This document shows positions 25,001 to 34,869 of a stretch of DNA of 64,000 bases, in pieces (positions within the stretch are counted from its first letter, which is position 1; every line of letters begins with the position of its first letter). A model generated the notes under the pieces. The model was not told the DNA's origin. It saw only the letters and a list, made by a program, of their open reading frames with translations, and made no database searches. Source of the DNA: Heliocidaris tuberculata (Eukaryota; Echinodermata; Echinoidea; Camarodonta; Echinometridae); contig CM046845.1 of NCBI GenBank assembly GCA_025618425.1, forward strand, positions 32,733,277 through 32,797,276. Reading direction: 5' to 3'. Made by a program: the position numbers and the translations under genes.

Positions 25001-25793
25001 CTGAGCAAGCGAACGAGCATAATTATTATTCAATTGCCAGATTGCAATAACGTGGTATTGCGCGTGTCTACTAAAAAAAAAGGGGGGCCTGCAGGACACC
25101 AGCCCCTCCCTCCGGTTCTGCAGCCCCTAAATACTTCTACCGTTTAGGATCGGAACGAGCAAATACGCGACAACGGAGTTTTCATTATGTAGAAAAATAT
25201 TGTGTCACAGGAAGGAGATCAGACTAGAATAAGAACACTACCATGACTATTGAGAATAAAAACCTATATACCCGGGCAAGGAGCGCTGCGAGAGGGAGGG
25301 GGTTTGGGGATGCGGCGTCCCCTCATTCAAAATTCTCTGTCGGCATATTTGGAATATTTGCAGCCTTGTCAGCAAATCGCAGAAATTAATGACCCTTTTT
25401 TTGGGGGGGGGGGAATTTTCGGCAAGTTTGTTCCACCCCCCCCCCCCCCCCCGTCAATCCATCAATTACAAATGGTCTAGCTACGCCCTAGCATCCGGAC
25501 TTTGCCTTTCCTTGATCACTCAGGAAATAAAAAGCCAGAGTGATATGGATTCAGTGGCGGATTTAGGGGGGGGGCACATCCGGCCCGTGCCCTCCTTTTG
25601 AAAGAAAAGTATGCATCTGCGGCCCCCCCCCCCCATTTTTTTCGATTGTGGCCCCCTTTTAGAACGAAAACCTTTTTTGGGGGTTTTTTTTTGTTGCTTT
25701 GTCAGAGAATTATGGAGGGAAACTGGACCCCGACAACCCCCCCCCCCCCCCCGAGCGAATTTTGGAGGTCTGGCGAATTTTTTTTTTTGGTCG

Positions 25794-25825
<32 letters not shown>

Positions 25826-28800
25826 ACCCCCCACTGAGCGACTTTCCGAGAGCTGGCGAGACCAAAAAAATACGGGTCTCCCTTTTCCGGAAGTTGGCAA
25901 ACCTGCATTTGTGTGCCCCCTCTTATACAAAATCCTGGATCCGCCCCTGATATGGATAACAATCTCCTTCATGAAAAAAGTTCCTTCTTTATATTCCTCC
26001 AATGAATATTGATCGGCATGTTATCATAACCAAGCTGTATTGAATGTGAAGGCGTTGATTTGTGTGTGGGGAGATATATAAGAGTATAGTGTACACTATA
26101 TACGGATGTTTGGCCAGATATACCGTGTGTATCGTATAAAAAAATCAAAGCGGAAGGGGAAATGAGGGACGTATTATTATGATAAAGGGCGAGTTTGAGA
26201 TGTTCCTTATAGTTAGGAGCATATTGAATAATAATGGTTCTGCTATTAAAATTATACATAGCACTCTATTATTTTGTCCACGCTCTGCAGGGCTACTAAT
26301 TTAATGCAATTACTAGGTATACTACTGTCTTATAGGTATACTTCTATCTTTGATTTGTTACTTAAGGGACATCATCATGGAATAATAATGTTCCCAACTC
26401 TGTAACACCAACATGACTGTATTGAAGTCCGATTTCTAGGGAAAATTACACCTTTTAGCTGCATTTTGGTTTTCAATCTATATTTTAACCAATCTATGAA
26501 TACTTAAATAATTGGCATTACAACTAAATGCTTATAAATGTCAAATTTACACATCGTTTGCTTTATCATATTGATACGGGTTATATATAATTTGTGTAAT
26601 GGATGTAAAATTCGAAGCTGACACAGGGGTGGATAATCGGATTCAGGGTTTTGTAAAAGTGGGAGGGGGGACAAATCTCAGAAAATTTTCTGGAAAAAAA
26701 AAAGAGGAAAGGTCATCAGATATTTTGGGTCCACTTTTCCTCCAAAAATCTCTGACAAGCAACAAAAAGCAACAAAAACACCCCCCCAAAAAAAAAATGA
26801 AAAGAAAAGAAAAGAAAAAAGAAAGTCATCAGACATTTTGGGGTCCCTTTGTCCTTCCAAATTGTCTGACAAGTAAAAAAAAAAAAACAAACATAGTGAT
26901 CAGATCCAAAAGAGAGAGGGGGGACAATGTACACTTTGGTTTCTAAAGGGGGACGGGCCGGAAGTCCACCACTGCATAAACACATGATATCGGCCCAAAG
27001 GTCCTTCTTGTATAATCCTTTAATTGCGAAAGAGAATGAATAAACCTGTATCAAGTATACTTTACCTGAGAATCACAAAGACTATCTCTCGGGACAATAT
27101 CTGGAAAATTCATTCTCTTTTAGACGTGAATCAAGTGACGTGAGAAAGGTCATATGTAAAAAAAAAAAAACAATGAAAACTTGCAACAAGATCCTTTTGA
27201 ATTTTCCAAATTCCTTTACTGACTACAAACAATATTTGTATAAACTATAAATACTTTCATTCATATACATGAAACATCCATATATCATCTGAATTAACTA
27301 AAAATATCACTCTTGTCTAGCCTTGCAATGTGGAATTTATAGTAGTTGAGATTGAGATTGAATTGACTACAATGGAGAAATATAAACAAAATATATTTGT
27401 TCCATTTTGATATAATGATAGACAGAGGTACGGTGCCATGAATAAACATCCTCATAATGCATATATGAACAGAAGTTCATGCAACCTTTATTTGTGTGTT
27501 TGTTTTACATGGATTCGCAAATGCACTGCACGATATGATAATATAATCCCATGTTTATTCTTATACTCATGTTACCCATATTACAAGATTAAGCTATTGC
27601 CAATTTCTATAAAATGGTTGATGATTCTTTTAATCTAATTAATGCTGTCACGAAGCCACAAACACTGCAGGAAATGAAATTGTAATACTCTTACAAAGTA
27701 ATAACGAGGTGGTGTGTGACCTTCGTCTTTTAATCAAATCTCCCTGATCAAATAGTCAACGAGCAGACACTTTCATCAATGTTATACCACAGTCCATATT
27801 CCATAATACTCTCTCTCTATATTTTTTTCTTCAAAATTGGCTTCTAATGGTTGACTGATTATCTATCATTGTCTATGCGAGCTGTCTAAACTCTATACAG
27901 CTTCTATGTAATAAATGTAAATAAATCATTTTGTATATAATATAAGCTCGGAGAGCTAACCAAATTTATGGACAAAATGTCTTCCATTGTGTTTAGTGCT
28001 CACTGGGTACATAGTATAAGGTCACCGCACACAACCTGACTACGACTTTGTTTTGAAAGAAAAGTGCTACAGGATTAGCAGGATTAAAGTGAAATTCTTA
28101 ATGATTGTGTAATTTTTTTCTTAATTGAAGTTCAAACTTGTATTTGGAGAAAAGGCCTTATTGGCTAATGCCACGGTCTTGTGCCCTTTTTTTCCTTTTG
28201 GAAGGCTTCATAATACCCTGCAATTTAGAAATGATATGGCCACTCGAGACCTCAGTTATAGGATTTTTCTTTTAATTTTCAAGTTTCTTATCTACTGCAT
28301 TTTCTTCTAAAATAGTCGTAAGCAATGTGCGCCTTGACCTAATTATACACGAAGAGTTACATGTGAAAGGTAAACAAGACGTGTTAAGGCTCGATCTCTG
28401 AATCATCTCCCATACAATGGTTGAAACTCCAACACAATTTTAATCAAACGATGTAATAAACATGCATGACGACATGCTAAACGACAGTAAAACTGAATTG
28501 TTGCTCAGTGGCACATTTATACACAGGTATTCAAACTTAATTTCCATGGGATATCTGTTGTAAGTTCTGTCATGAAACCATAGAATGCTAGAAATCTGGG
28601 AGTGCATTTTGACAGTTACATGAATATTAAAGCACACATTACTAATATATGTAAATCATCATACTACATGGTATATAATCTCAGACATATTAGAAAATAT
28701 TTTGATCAGGATAGTATATTAGCTCATGCATGCATCACTAGCAAGTTACATTATTGTAATGGATTAATGTAATTGTTTGGATTCCCTGACTCTCAAATAG

Positions 28801-29833
28801 GACGACTGCAGCGGGTCTAAAACCTTTGTGCAAGACTGATTTGTGGATGCTCCGAATTATCAATGATCACCCCTGTTTTGAGAGATCTGTGCTGGCTATT
28901 ATTATGACCCTATACCAAACTCCCATCGCTCCCCTCACAATATTTCACCCTACCTAGTAGAACCAGTGACCCCCCCCCCCCCCCTCCTCTCCCCGTGACT
29001 GAACCACGTTATGCCACTGGGAAACATGATCCATCCAGCCTCACTCTGCTACATATGAATATCAACTACACTTTTATTATTGCACTCTGACGCTTTTAAC
29101 GATAGTGTTACCAATAAACTGAAATGAAAATAAGCACACTTGAGTTTAAGAGATCCTATAGCGTAGTTATGTTAAAATAACAGTAGGCAGTCGTGAAACT
29201 GTACTGAGCAGATAACATTATGTACATGCCGACTGTATATTTAACCCTTCATGTTGTGATATCATTACTCAACATATTCTGCATGTTCAGATCCTCAAAT
29301 GAAACCCACTAAACATTTCGTATACGTACTGTACTTGCACGGAAATAATGATTTCTGATTTTCAGGTATGTTGATATGGTTCACAATACAGAGGTAGATA
29401 TGGTGTATCATCGTAATTAAAAAAAAATCATATCCCTTAGTATACGATAATAAATGATGCTGGGGGATTCCTAATATTCTCCGGTGCACTATATATACAC
29501 GGGCTTTGAACATACCGACTTTAATCATCTATACTTCCTCTGTAACTAAAGTTTATTTATTGCTCTATTGTCTTTACACATCCCTTGACAAATTGGCTTA
29601 AAGAATGCAAACCAGGCCCTTATTCGTCCAAACAGATGCTCAGTATTGGTAAACAAGTACATGTATCTACCTACAGTCAGGGAACTGTGACACTTCCCTG
29701 CTGCAACTACCACACCGCCATAATTAACCATGCAAGACACTCCAAGTAAACACTTACCTTGTGCATAACACAGCGAAAGTAAGGTAGAAATCATCGCCAG
29801 TTGACAGGCGGTCAATCCAAGATGAGACGCCAT
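18292..29833 (-). CDS. Two-SRCR-domain type I membrane receptor, five exons
   Basis: Exons on the minus strand are 29833-29758, 21947-21642, 20919-20590, 19927-19728 and 19029-18292. Every junction has GT/AG ends, and the phases (1,1,1,0) join into one 549-residue frame ending in TAA. Residues 1-24 are a signal peptide, about 27-126 SRCR 1, about 130-236 SRCR 2, 246-267 a membrane segment, and 268-549 an acidic cytoplasmic tail. SRCR proteins bind ligands outside the cell, often in innate recognition, and sea urchins have a large SRCR family. The tail contains YIEL at 438-441, YNSI at 445-448 and YIEL at 476-479, so tyrosine signalling or endocytic sorting is possible (inference). Extra SRCR exons could hide in the 7.8-kb first intron, since all its junctions are phase 1, but I found none. 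The ligand is unknown. Confidence 0.82.
19241..19544. mobile_element. hAT-like MITE in SRCR receptor intron 4
   Basis: The left end is CACTAGCGTAGCCAAGG. The right end inverts to CAGTGGCGTAGCCAGG. The flanks are GTAAGCAG (19,233-19,240) and GTAAGCAA (19,545-19,552), an 8-bp target duplication with one mismatch. CAGTG-type ends with 8-bp duplications are typical of hAT transposons. The interior has G and C tracts and no transposase. Confidence 0.82.
19728..19927 (-). CDS. SRCR receptor exon 4: membrane segment
   Basis: The acceptor TTTCCCAG precedes CTCTCACC and the donor GTAAGTG follows. The exon has 200 nt, entering in phase 1 and leaving in phase 0. It encodes a short stalk (ALTEELST), a Gly/Ile-rich membrane segment starting GAIAGIGVGFG, then a cysteine-rich basic stop-transfer (CKCRPCWKKRE). 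The stop-transfer places the rest in the cytoplasm and may be palmitoylated (inference). Tyrosines occur in DVYQC and RVYST. Confidence 0.88.
20125..20215 (-). mobile_element. SINE 3' end in SRCR receptor intron 3
   Basis: On the minus strand it reads GGATACAAAACGCTTT-like sequence in inverse order to the genome, then AATGCGCTATATAAATTAC and an ATT-rich tail. It shares the TATATAAAT tail structure of the SINE bodies elsewhere in the window. Confidence 0.5.
20590..20919 (-). CDS. SRCR receptor exon 3: second SRCR domain
   Basis: The acceptor TTTCCAG precedes ATGAAGATC and the donor GTATGAC follows. The 330-nt exon keeps phase 1 on both sides. Landmarks are DLRLVGG, GRVEVF, WGRVCAGSSW, ADVVCKTVGYP, LTCTGNE and ATVVC. 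Again six cysteines are present, and the same disulfide pair is absent as in the first domain. The segment after SFGRGNG reads VFIVDLTC in place of the usual IWLDDVxC. Confidence 0.92.
21642..21947 (-). CDS. SRCR receptor exon 2: first SRCR domain
   Basis: The acceptor CTGCAG precedes ACATCCG. The 306-nt exon encodes DIRLFGG, RWGTVCNNTWD, ARVVCRELG, VRCTGQEG and DAGVLC, the ordered landmarks of an SRCR domain. The donor is GTAAGCAG, phase 1 to phase 1. One exon per domain is the group B pattern, but only six cysteines are present: the pair normally at the CSGR and LGC positions is replaced (YEGR, ELGN), so one disulfide is missing. Confidence 0.92.
22000..22820. other. SRCR receptor intron 1, nothing recognised
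   Basis: AT-rich intronic sequence with a short C tract at 22,331-22,344. No further SRCR exon was found on the minus strand. Confidence 0.4.
22834..23030. mobile_element. Fragment of a hAT-like element with G tract
   Basis: A G run at 22,839-22,853 is followed by GTGTCGTATCCAGCC. The right side has TTTCTGGATACACCACAGTG, which inverted resembles the CAGTGGTGTATCCAG end of the family. The left end was not found. Confidence 0.35.
23411..23614. mobile_element. Probable small inverted-repeat element, GC-rich
   Basis: Begins CTAGGTTT and ends AAACCTAG. Both ends continue into CACGGC/GCCGTG-type sequence. The interior and right flank are unusually rich in repeated CACGGC, GTCACG and AAAACG words compared with the surrounding intron. 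No clear target duplication was seen. Confidence 0.4.
24009..24546. mobile_element. Inverted-repeat element with G and C tracts
   Basis: GCATGCAGGGGGTGTCGATC on the left pairs with an inverse of GATCGACACCCATGCCC on the right. The interior includes G tracts (24,041-24,050, 24,437-24,451) and a C tract (24,516-24,533). Both arms begin with a CA(G/T)GGG-type end, which is hAT-like. No target duplication is visible. Confidence 0.45.
25551..25950. mobile_element. hAT-like MITE in SRCR receptor intron 1
   Basis: The left end is TCAGTGGCGGATTTAGG. The right end inverts to TCAGGGGCGGATCCAGG. GATATGGAT stands on both sides (25,542-25,550 and 25,949-25,957), giving a target duplication of 7-9 bp depending on where the end is placed. 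The interior has a C tract of over 30 bp and fragments resembling the interior of the 19,241 element (for example GACTTTCCGAGAGCTGGCGA). Confidence 0.8.
26624..26974. mobile_element. hAT-like MITE in SRCR receptor intron 1
   Basis: The left end is CAGGGGTGGATAATCGGATT. The right end inverts to CAGTGGTGGACTTCC. The interior contains two similar stretches with TC(A/T)GACA, CATCAGA and CATTTTGGG, suggesting an internal duplication. The flanks do not show a convincing 8-bp duplication. Confidence 0.6.
26980..28500. other. SRCR receptor intron 1, nothing recognised
   Basis: AT-rich sequence without tandem repeats or transposon ends that I could identify. Confidence 0.4.
28540..28892 (+). pseudogene. 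LINE reverse-transcriptase C-terminal remnant
   Basis: The translation in broken frames gives ARNLGVHFDSYMNIKAHI, ICKSSYYMVYNLRHIRKYF, ITSKLHYCNGL and MITPVLRDLCWL. This is the order of blocks following the catalytic domain in CR1/L2-like reverse transcriptases. Stop codons and frameshifts are present. It may belong to the same family as 3010-3356. Confidence 0.8.
29758..29833 (-). CDS. SRCR receptor exon 1: start codon and signal peptide
   Basis: The 76-nt exon runs from the ATG at 29833-29831 and ends CACAAG before the donor GTAAGTG (29757-29751), phase 1. It encodes a charge-poor peptide beginning MASHLGLTACQLAM with a hydrophobic core, ending LCYAQ at a plausible signal-peptidase site. 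It lies inside duplicated block A but has no counterpart in block B. The intron to exon 2 is about 7.8 kb, so linking this exon to the SRCR exons rests on phase, strand and the need for a signal peptide. Confidence 0.7.
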
Positions 29834-30650
29834 CTTCCAGTAACATGAATATGTTACGGTGAGAGTGATCCTGCAGAGAGTGGAGTCACAGCCAACAAGA
29901 CATGTTGAATTGAGATCAATTCTTGGCAAGAAAATTGTACTTGCATGCGCTCTAGATTGATACCAATACACGTCTATAGCTCTATATTTTTAGCTTCATT
30001 CGAAAACCATAACAATGATACTTCCTCAACATGTGTAGGTTTTTGAGGTCAGGGGTGTCTGCACCTCGATTTACGTCACTACCTTTTTGAATATCAGTGT
30101 AGCGTTGAGACCTCGAACGTTTGATAACAATTTCAATGATTCATTACAATAGTATCTGGGACTTTTAGCTCACGACTACTCGTATTTTATGTGTATACTG
30201 TTCCCCGTAATAATTTCTCACGGACGCTATTCCGCCTATACAAGTATAACTCACAGAACCGTGAAAAAACAAACAATAGATTTATAGTCGAGTAGTTCCG
30301 TTTTGTGAGAGGATCCTCTATCGATATCTGCGAGTTTTCAAAACAAAACTCGGAGGTATAGATCTCGCGGTCTCGGGTTTTTTGCCCGTTCCACATGACG
30401 GGGCGACATTTCAAGTGCGTTATTACCTGCGCTAATCAAGCCTACATATGGAGGCAATTAGTGCATAAGTGATAAGTCAGTAATTAAAAGCAATGTTTGA
30501 ACTGTTCCTTTTGAAATTTTGTTTGTAAAATGTCCTCCTCACATGGCGCGTCAAAGAACGCATCGGTAGCTGACGCAGTTCTACGTCAGATAAATGACGC
30601 CTCGACTGTGTGCAGTCCACATTTTAAATTGCCTTAAAGCACGGCCTCAC
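29834..30650 (-). promoter_or_regulatory. Upstream region of the SRCR receptor
   Basis: Sequence 5' of the first ATG, therefore 5' UTR and promoter territory if exon 1 is correct. I cannot point to a TATA box or start site. A segment at 30,417-30,610 resembles 31,858-31,990 plus 33,001-33,035 (shared ATTACCTGCGCTAATC and GACGC-rich words), so part of the region is repetitive. Confidence 0.3.
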
Positions 30651-30654
30651 ACGA

Positions 30655-30790
30655 GGGATCAGGAGTTGGTCTAGCGGTAACGCCTACGGGCAGCTCTTTG
30701 TATTCTCCTACAAACTGACTCTGATCAGACCAAGGTTCGAATCTCAGTCACGTCTTTCGGATGGTGACGTTTAATCAAGGTCGGTCACAT
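30655..30790 (+). mobile_element. tRNA-like SINE head
   Basis: GTTGGTCTAGCGGTAACGCC resembles box A context. GGTTCGAATCTC (from 30,734) resembles box B. The distance between them is about 55 bp, with no tRNA-like anticodon arm evident. It is followed by GTGACGTTTAATCAAGGTC. I read this as a SINE or tRNA pseudogene, not a working tRNA. Confidence 0.55.
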
Positions 30791-30824
30791 ACGTAAATAA
30801 TCATATTTGATTGATTTTATTCTT

Positions 30825-31134
30825 TTTTTTTTCAATTATCTTTATTTTGATTCCACTCAATAATTATACATAAATCATAAATCAAACTTTTCAACAAATA
30901 AAGCACATTATCATGTAACATCTTCTTTAAATAGATGACTGAAAGTCAAAACTATGAAGAAAGCATTGAATGAAATCTTTTCATAAAATAGCCCCCCCCC
31001 CCCCTCCATGAACATGGGAAACAATATTTATATCATATAACTGCATATACAATGTACTGGCCTCCCTGCACCCAAACCCCTACTCCCCCCCCCCCCTTCA
31101 CTCACACACACACACACACACACACGCACACACG

Positions 31135-31169
<35 letters not shown>

Positions 31170-31735
31170 ACTTTCTCTCTCTCTCACTCACTCACTCACT
31201 CAAGGATACCGCCCTCAGTCCTGCTGTTTTCATACAACTTCTCCCACTTTAACAAATGCTTGTCTAACTTGTTCCTTTTCTTAGCTATCGCCTTTTCTTC
31301 CTCTCGATGTTCTACTATTCTCTGAAAAATTTCCTCCTGGGTAGGAACTATACACCCTTTGACCTTGACCTGAAAATAATGTATTTCATTAAAAAGATTA
31401 CTGTATTACAAATTTTGATTTCAAAGTCTTTTCCAGTAATCCCCACATATATATCTTTCCACTCTGCATTTTGAAGCTTAACTAAACTAAATTTTCAATC
31501 ACCCTCTGCCATAAGGCTTTCACATCACCGCAGTCCCAAAATATGTGTTCATAGGATTCTAAATTTTTCTTACAGAAGGAACAGTAATTATTTTCAACAA
31601 AACCAAATTTAAAGAGATGTTCTTTTGTATATATTGTTCCATGAAGTAATTTATACTGAAATTCCCGAACTTTTGGTAAAATTGTTGCAATTCTAGGTCT
31701 TATAAAAATTTCTGCGATTTCTTTTTAGAGAATTC
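30825..31735 (-). pseudogene. L1/Tx1-type LINE 3' remnant
   Basis: On the minus strand the blocks FGFVENNYCSFCKKN and HIFWDCGDVKALW form the C-terminal zinc-knuckle pattern (CxxC...HxxxxC) of L1/Tx1-like LINE ORF2. Non-coding 3' sequence follows to a poly-A stretch seen as the T run at 30,822-30,832. A CA microsatellite (31,099-31,167) interrupts it. It is 5'-truncated and has no block B counterpart. Confidence 0.65.
31099..31167. repeat. (CA)n microsatellite
   Basis: A CA run with a few CG interruptions, followed by a CTCA repeat to 31,200. Confidence 0.95.
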
Positions 31736-32001
31736 AGAGTCATTGTGGCCATCTTTTACTCGTAAAGTATATAAATGTTGTAAATCTGTTTTGACACGTC
31801 TGTCAAAACTCAATTACACACACACACACGCACACACACTCACACGAGGCGTTATTTCGACTGCGTCATTACCTGCGCTAATCGAGCGTGTGACAGGAAT
31901 GAACCCACACGCCATATTAAAAGCATTTTTTGCACTGTACATTTGAAAATTACTTTTTAAATGATATGACTCTTTCATGACGCACAAAAGACCGTACTAT
32001 A

Positions 32002-33000
32002 CAGTGCGTCCGAAAAAAGTTAACAGTTGGAAAAAGTCTCCCAAAATAAATATTTCAAAATATTTGTAGGAAATTTTCATACCCGTGGATAGATTAGGGT
32101 CTCTTCTATCAAATGACACAAAAATATTTTGAGCTCGATTGAGCGAAAGCGACTTTTGCGAAAGGGTGCAAAATCCAGACTTGACAAGAATTGGTATTTT
32201 GTGCTGACTAGTGTTAACAAATTTGAGAACCGTAAAAAGTTGACATTTGGAAAAAGTCTCCCCAAATGAACATTTCAAAATATGTTCATGAAATTTTCAT
32301 ACATATGGATAGCTTAGGGTCTCTCCTATCAAATGATACTAAAACATCTAACGATATTTACGCTTGAGTGAGCAAAAGCCATTATTTTGAAATGGTGCAA
32401 AATCTATGGTTGACAAAACTTTGTATTGGTTCTGTCTGGTATCAGCAAAGTTTAGAATTTTGAAAAGGCTTAGAAACTTTCATATTCTGATCATTAAAAG
32501 GCAATTTATGAAAGAATAGGCTTTGTTTTCTATATGTCTAGACATATCCCATCAAAACTTTATGGTTGACTGAGAAAACCTGTTTGAATTATAACCTTGC
32601 CAAAACTAATATTTCAAAACACTCAGTAAAGCAGTTAATTGCTCACTGAAACATGAAAATATTGATGAGATACATAAGGACAAACAGAGTTCACAGAACC
32701 TCTTCTTTGATAAATTGTCTATTATTGATCAAATATGAATATTTATAAGCCTTTTCATGACACGCAATATTGCTGATACCAGCCAGAAGAAATACCAATT
32801 CTTGTCAAGTCTGGATTTTGCACATTTTCACAAAAGTGGTCTTTGCTCACTCGAGCGTAAAATATTGCCACATATTTTGGTGTCATTTGTTAGAAGAGAT
32901 CCTAAGCTATCCACAGGTATGAAATTTTGCTTCAAATATTTTGAAATATTTATTTGGGAAGACTTTTTCTGACTGTGAATTTTTTTGGGGGGACGCACTG
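32002..33000. mobile_element. Tc1/mariner-like foldback element (block A only)
   Basis: The ends are CAGTGCGTCC and its exact inverse GGACGCACTG, each next to TA. Block B has ...CATACTAGTCACTGACGC at 47,328-47,344 with no insert, differing only by one TA. The terminal inverted repeats extend far inward, about 230 bp (for example CTTGTCAAGTCTGGATTTTG near 32,810 against its inverse near 32,175). The left arm is followed by a second, diverged tandem copy (about 32,228-32,465). No transposase frame is present. Confidence 0.82.
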
Positions 33001-33017
33001 TAGTCACTGACGCTGTC

Positions 33018-34288
33018 CTTACGTCAGCACATTTTACTACTTATATATGTATGTGTTATACCTGTAACAATTATTATTTTACTGATAAACTTCATGCACA
33101 TAATAGTGATTGCAGTTGTTTACAGATTTGTTGTGGGGTATTTTTGGTATAAATTATTATTCTTATTATTGTTTTGAAAAGAAAAGAAAATCACTTTTGA
33201 TGCTGTTTTTTTTTTTTTTTTTTTTACAAAACATCTTGCCAAAAGAATGAAACTAGGCTCAACTAGCGCTTGTGCTAACTTCTAGTTCCATTTAACTGCA
33301 CCTCAGTATTAGTGCATTTACAGTATATTACATTTAGTTAAGTGTATGTCATGTACAATTCGACTTTATGTAGATCTATGACTACATATCATTTCCGTTC
33401 ATTCATGTTTATTTATCACTTTTTACCTTTTTATGTATGTATTGTATGTATTCATTCATTGAACTTCATTGACATATCCATCAATATTTTGTTCGAATAT
33501 AACATCACTAATCAGAACAACAACAACAACAATAATAATAATAATAAAAAAAAAAAATAATAATAAGAGTAACACAGTCATGACAAAAACAGAACAATAT
33601 ATCGTGAGTATAGCATTCAAAACATAAACAAAAACAAAAACAAAATACTCATAATTGATCAACTAGACATGCTCTTTCACGAAATATAAATTATCAGATT
33701 ACGTACAAGTAGTGTAAGGTGATGAGAAAAAGAGCCATTACAAGAATAATATACATATACTTATACACTATATATAGATATGCCTAATAATAAACAATTT
33801 AAAGGTTACCACGTTGATCAATATCGCAAAAAATTGGCAAATTCTTTTGTGAGAGCGTCTTCTTTGAGTGACATTTATATCTCCAAACTGTTTATGTTTT
33901 CAAAGTTATCATTGAGTGTTTTAAGTTTATCAAAACACAGTTCTCTTCTTATTCTAGATTTATCACAATGCATGACATAATGGAATTCGTCTCCTACTGT
34001 TTGCATATACTACATTCTTCACATAAACGTATATTCGCTGGTATTTTGTGAGGGCGATGATATCTTCCTTTTGGTATAGGTATATTGGTATAGGTTATGT
34101 GAGCTTATGCAAAGTTTGCAGACGTTTTGTCTTATGTTTCTATCTGTAAGAATTTTTAGATATTTTTCTTCTTTGATGAAAGTTTTGAATAATCGATATG
34201 TCCGCAATTTGTTTCCCTCTCCATTGTTTTGGGGTTAGGGTTATAATACGAGTAATAATCTTACATGAATACATATTATGTATTCTTC
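33018..34288 (-). mobile_element. Block A-only segment carrying a LINE remnant
   Basis: Block B joins GTCACTGACGCTGT directly to a T-rich run and GAAAGGATGTTGC, so this segment is inserted in A or deleted from B. On the minus strand at about 34,230-33,780, broken frames give YRLFKTFIKEEKYL, GRYHRPHKIPANIRLCEEC and GDEFHYVMHCDKSRIRREL. These are the C-terminal blocks of a LINE-type reverse transcriptase ORF, with frameshifts and stops. A CAA/AAT microsatellite lies at 33,517-33,566. Confidence 0.6.
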
Positions 34289-34496
34289 CTTTTTTCTGAA
34301 AGGATGTTGCCATAGGAGGTTGCCATAACACTAAATGTCACAATGCATCTTTAGTTCGGGAACGGTAATAAAGGGGCTTTCCCCCTACAAAAAGACCGTA
34401 CCATAATCGGCCGTGGGTGTATTGAACTTGTCAGTTGGATGCTGGATATTAAACAGAGGATCGATAAACTAGAATATCTTGTTCGATTAGAAGTAT

Positions 34497-34675
34497 AAGT
34501 AGTATGATATTGTTGTGGTTGTGCTGATGGCGGCAGTGGTGGTCTGATGGTTGTTGTTGTTGTTGTGGTAGTAGTAAAAAGTAATAACAGTATTAGTTCA
34601 TGTAGTACTAAAAGCAGTAGTATATAGTAGTTGTTGCTGTACTAGTAATAGTAGTAGTATAAAGTAGTTGTTGCT

Positions 34676-34707
<32 letters not shown>

Positions 34708-34850
34708 CAGTAGTAGTAGTAGTAGTAGTAGTAGTAGTCGTAGTAATAGTAGTAGTAGTAGTATTAAAACGTAGTAGCAATAATAGTAGCAGTAGTAATA
34801 CATGTAGTGATAAAAGTATTAGTAATAGTAGTAGTAGTAATACTAGGTGT
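34497..34850. repeat. (AGT)n microsatellite, block A
   Basis: Interrupted AGT units with AAT and TTG variants. The same locus in block B is at 52,000-52,350, where the pure AGT run is longer. Confidence 0.9.
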
Positions 34851-34869
34851 AAAAACATTTGGCACACAC

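Noticed and set aside
25600..26012. Pro-rich and Gly-rich frames around C tracts
   Set aside because: They arise from homopolymer runs inside a hAT-like MITE.
30655..30740. tRNA gene
   Set aside because: The spacing between the promoter boxes is long and no anticodon arm can be drawn; SINE or pseudogene is more likely.
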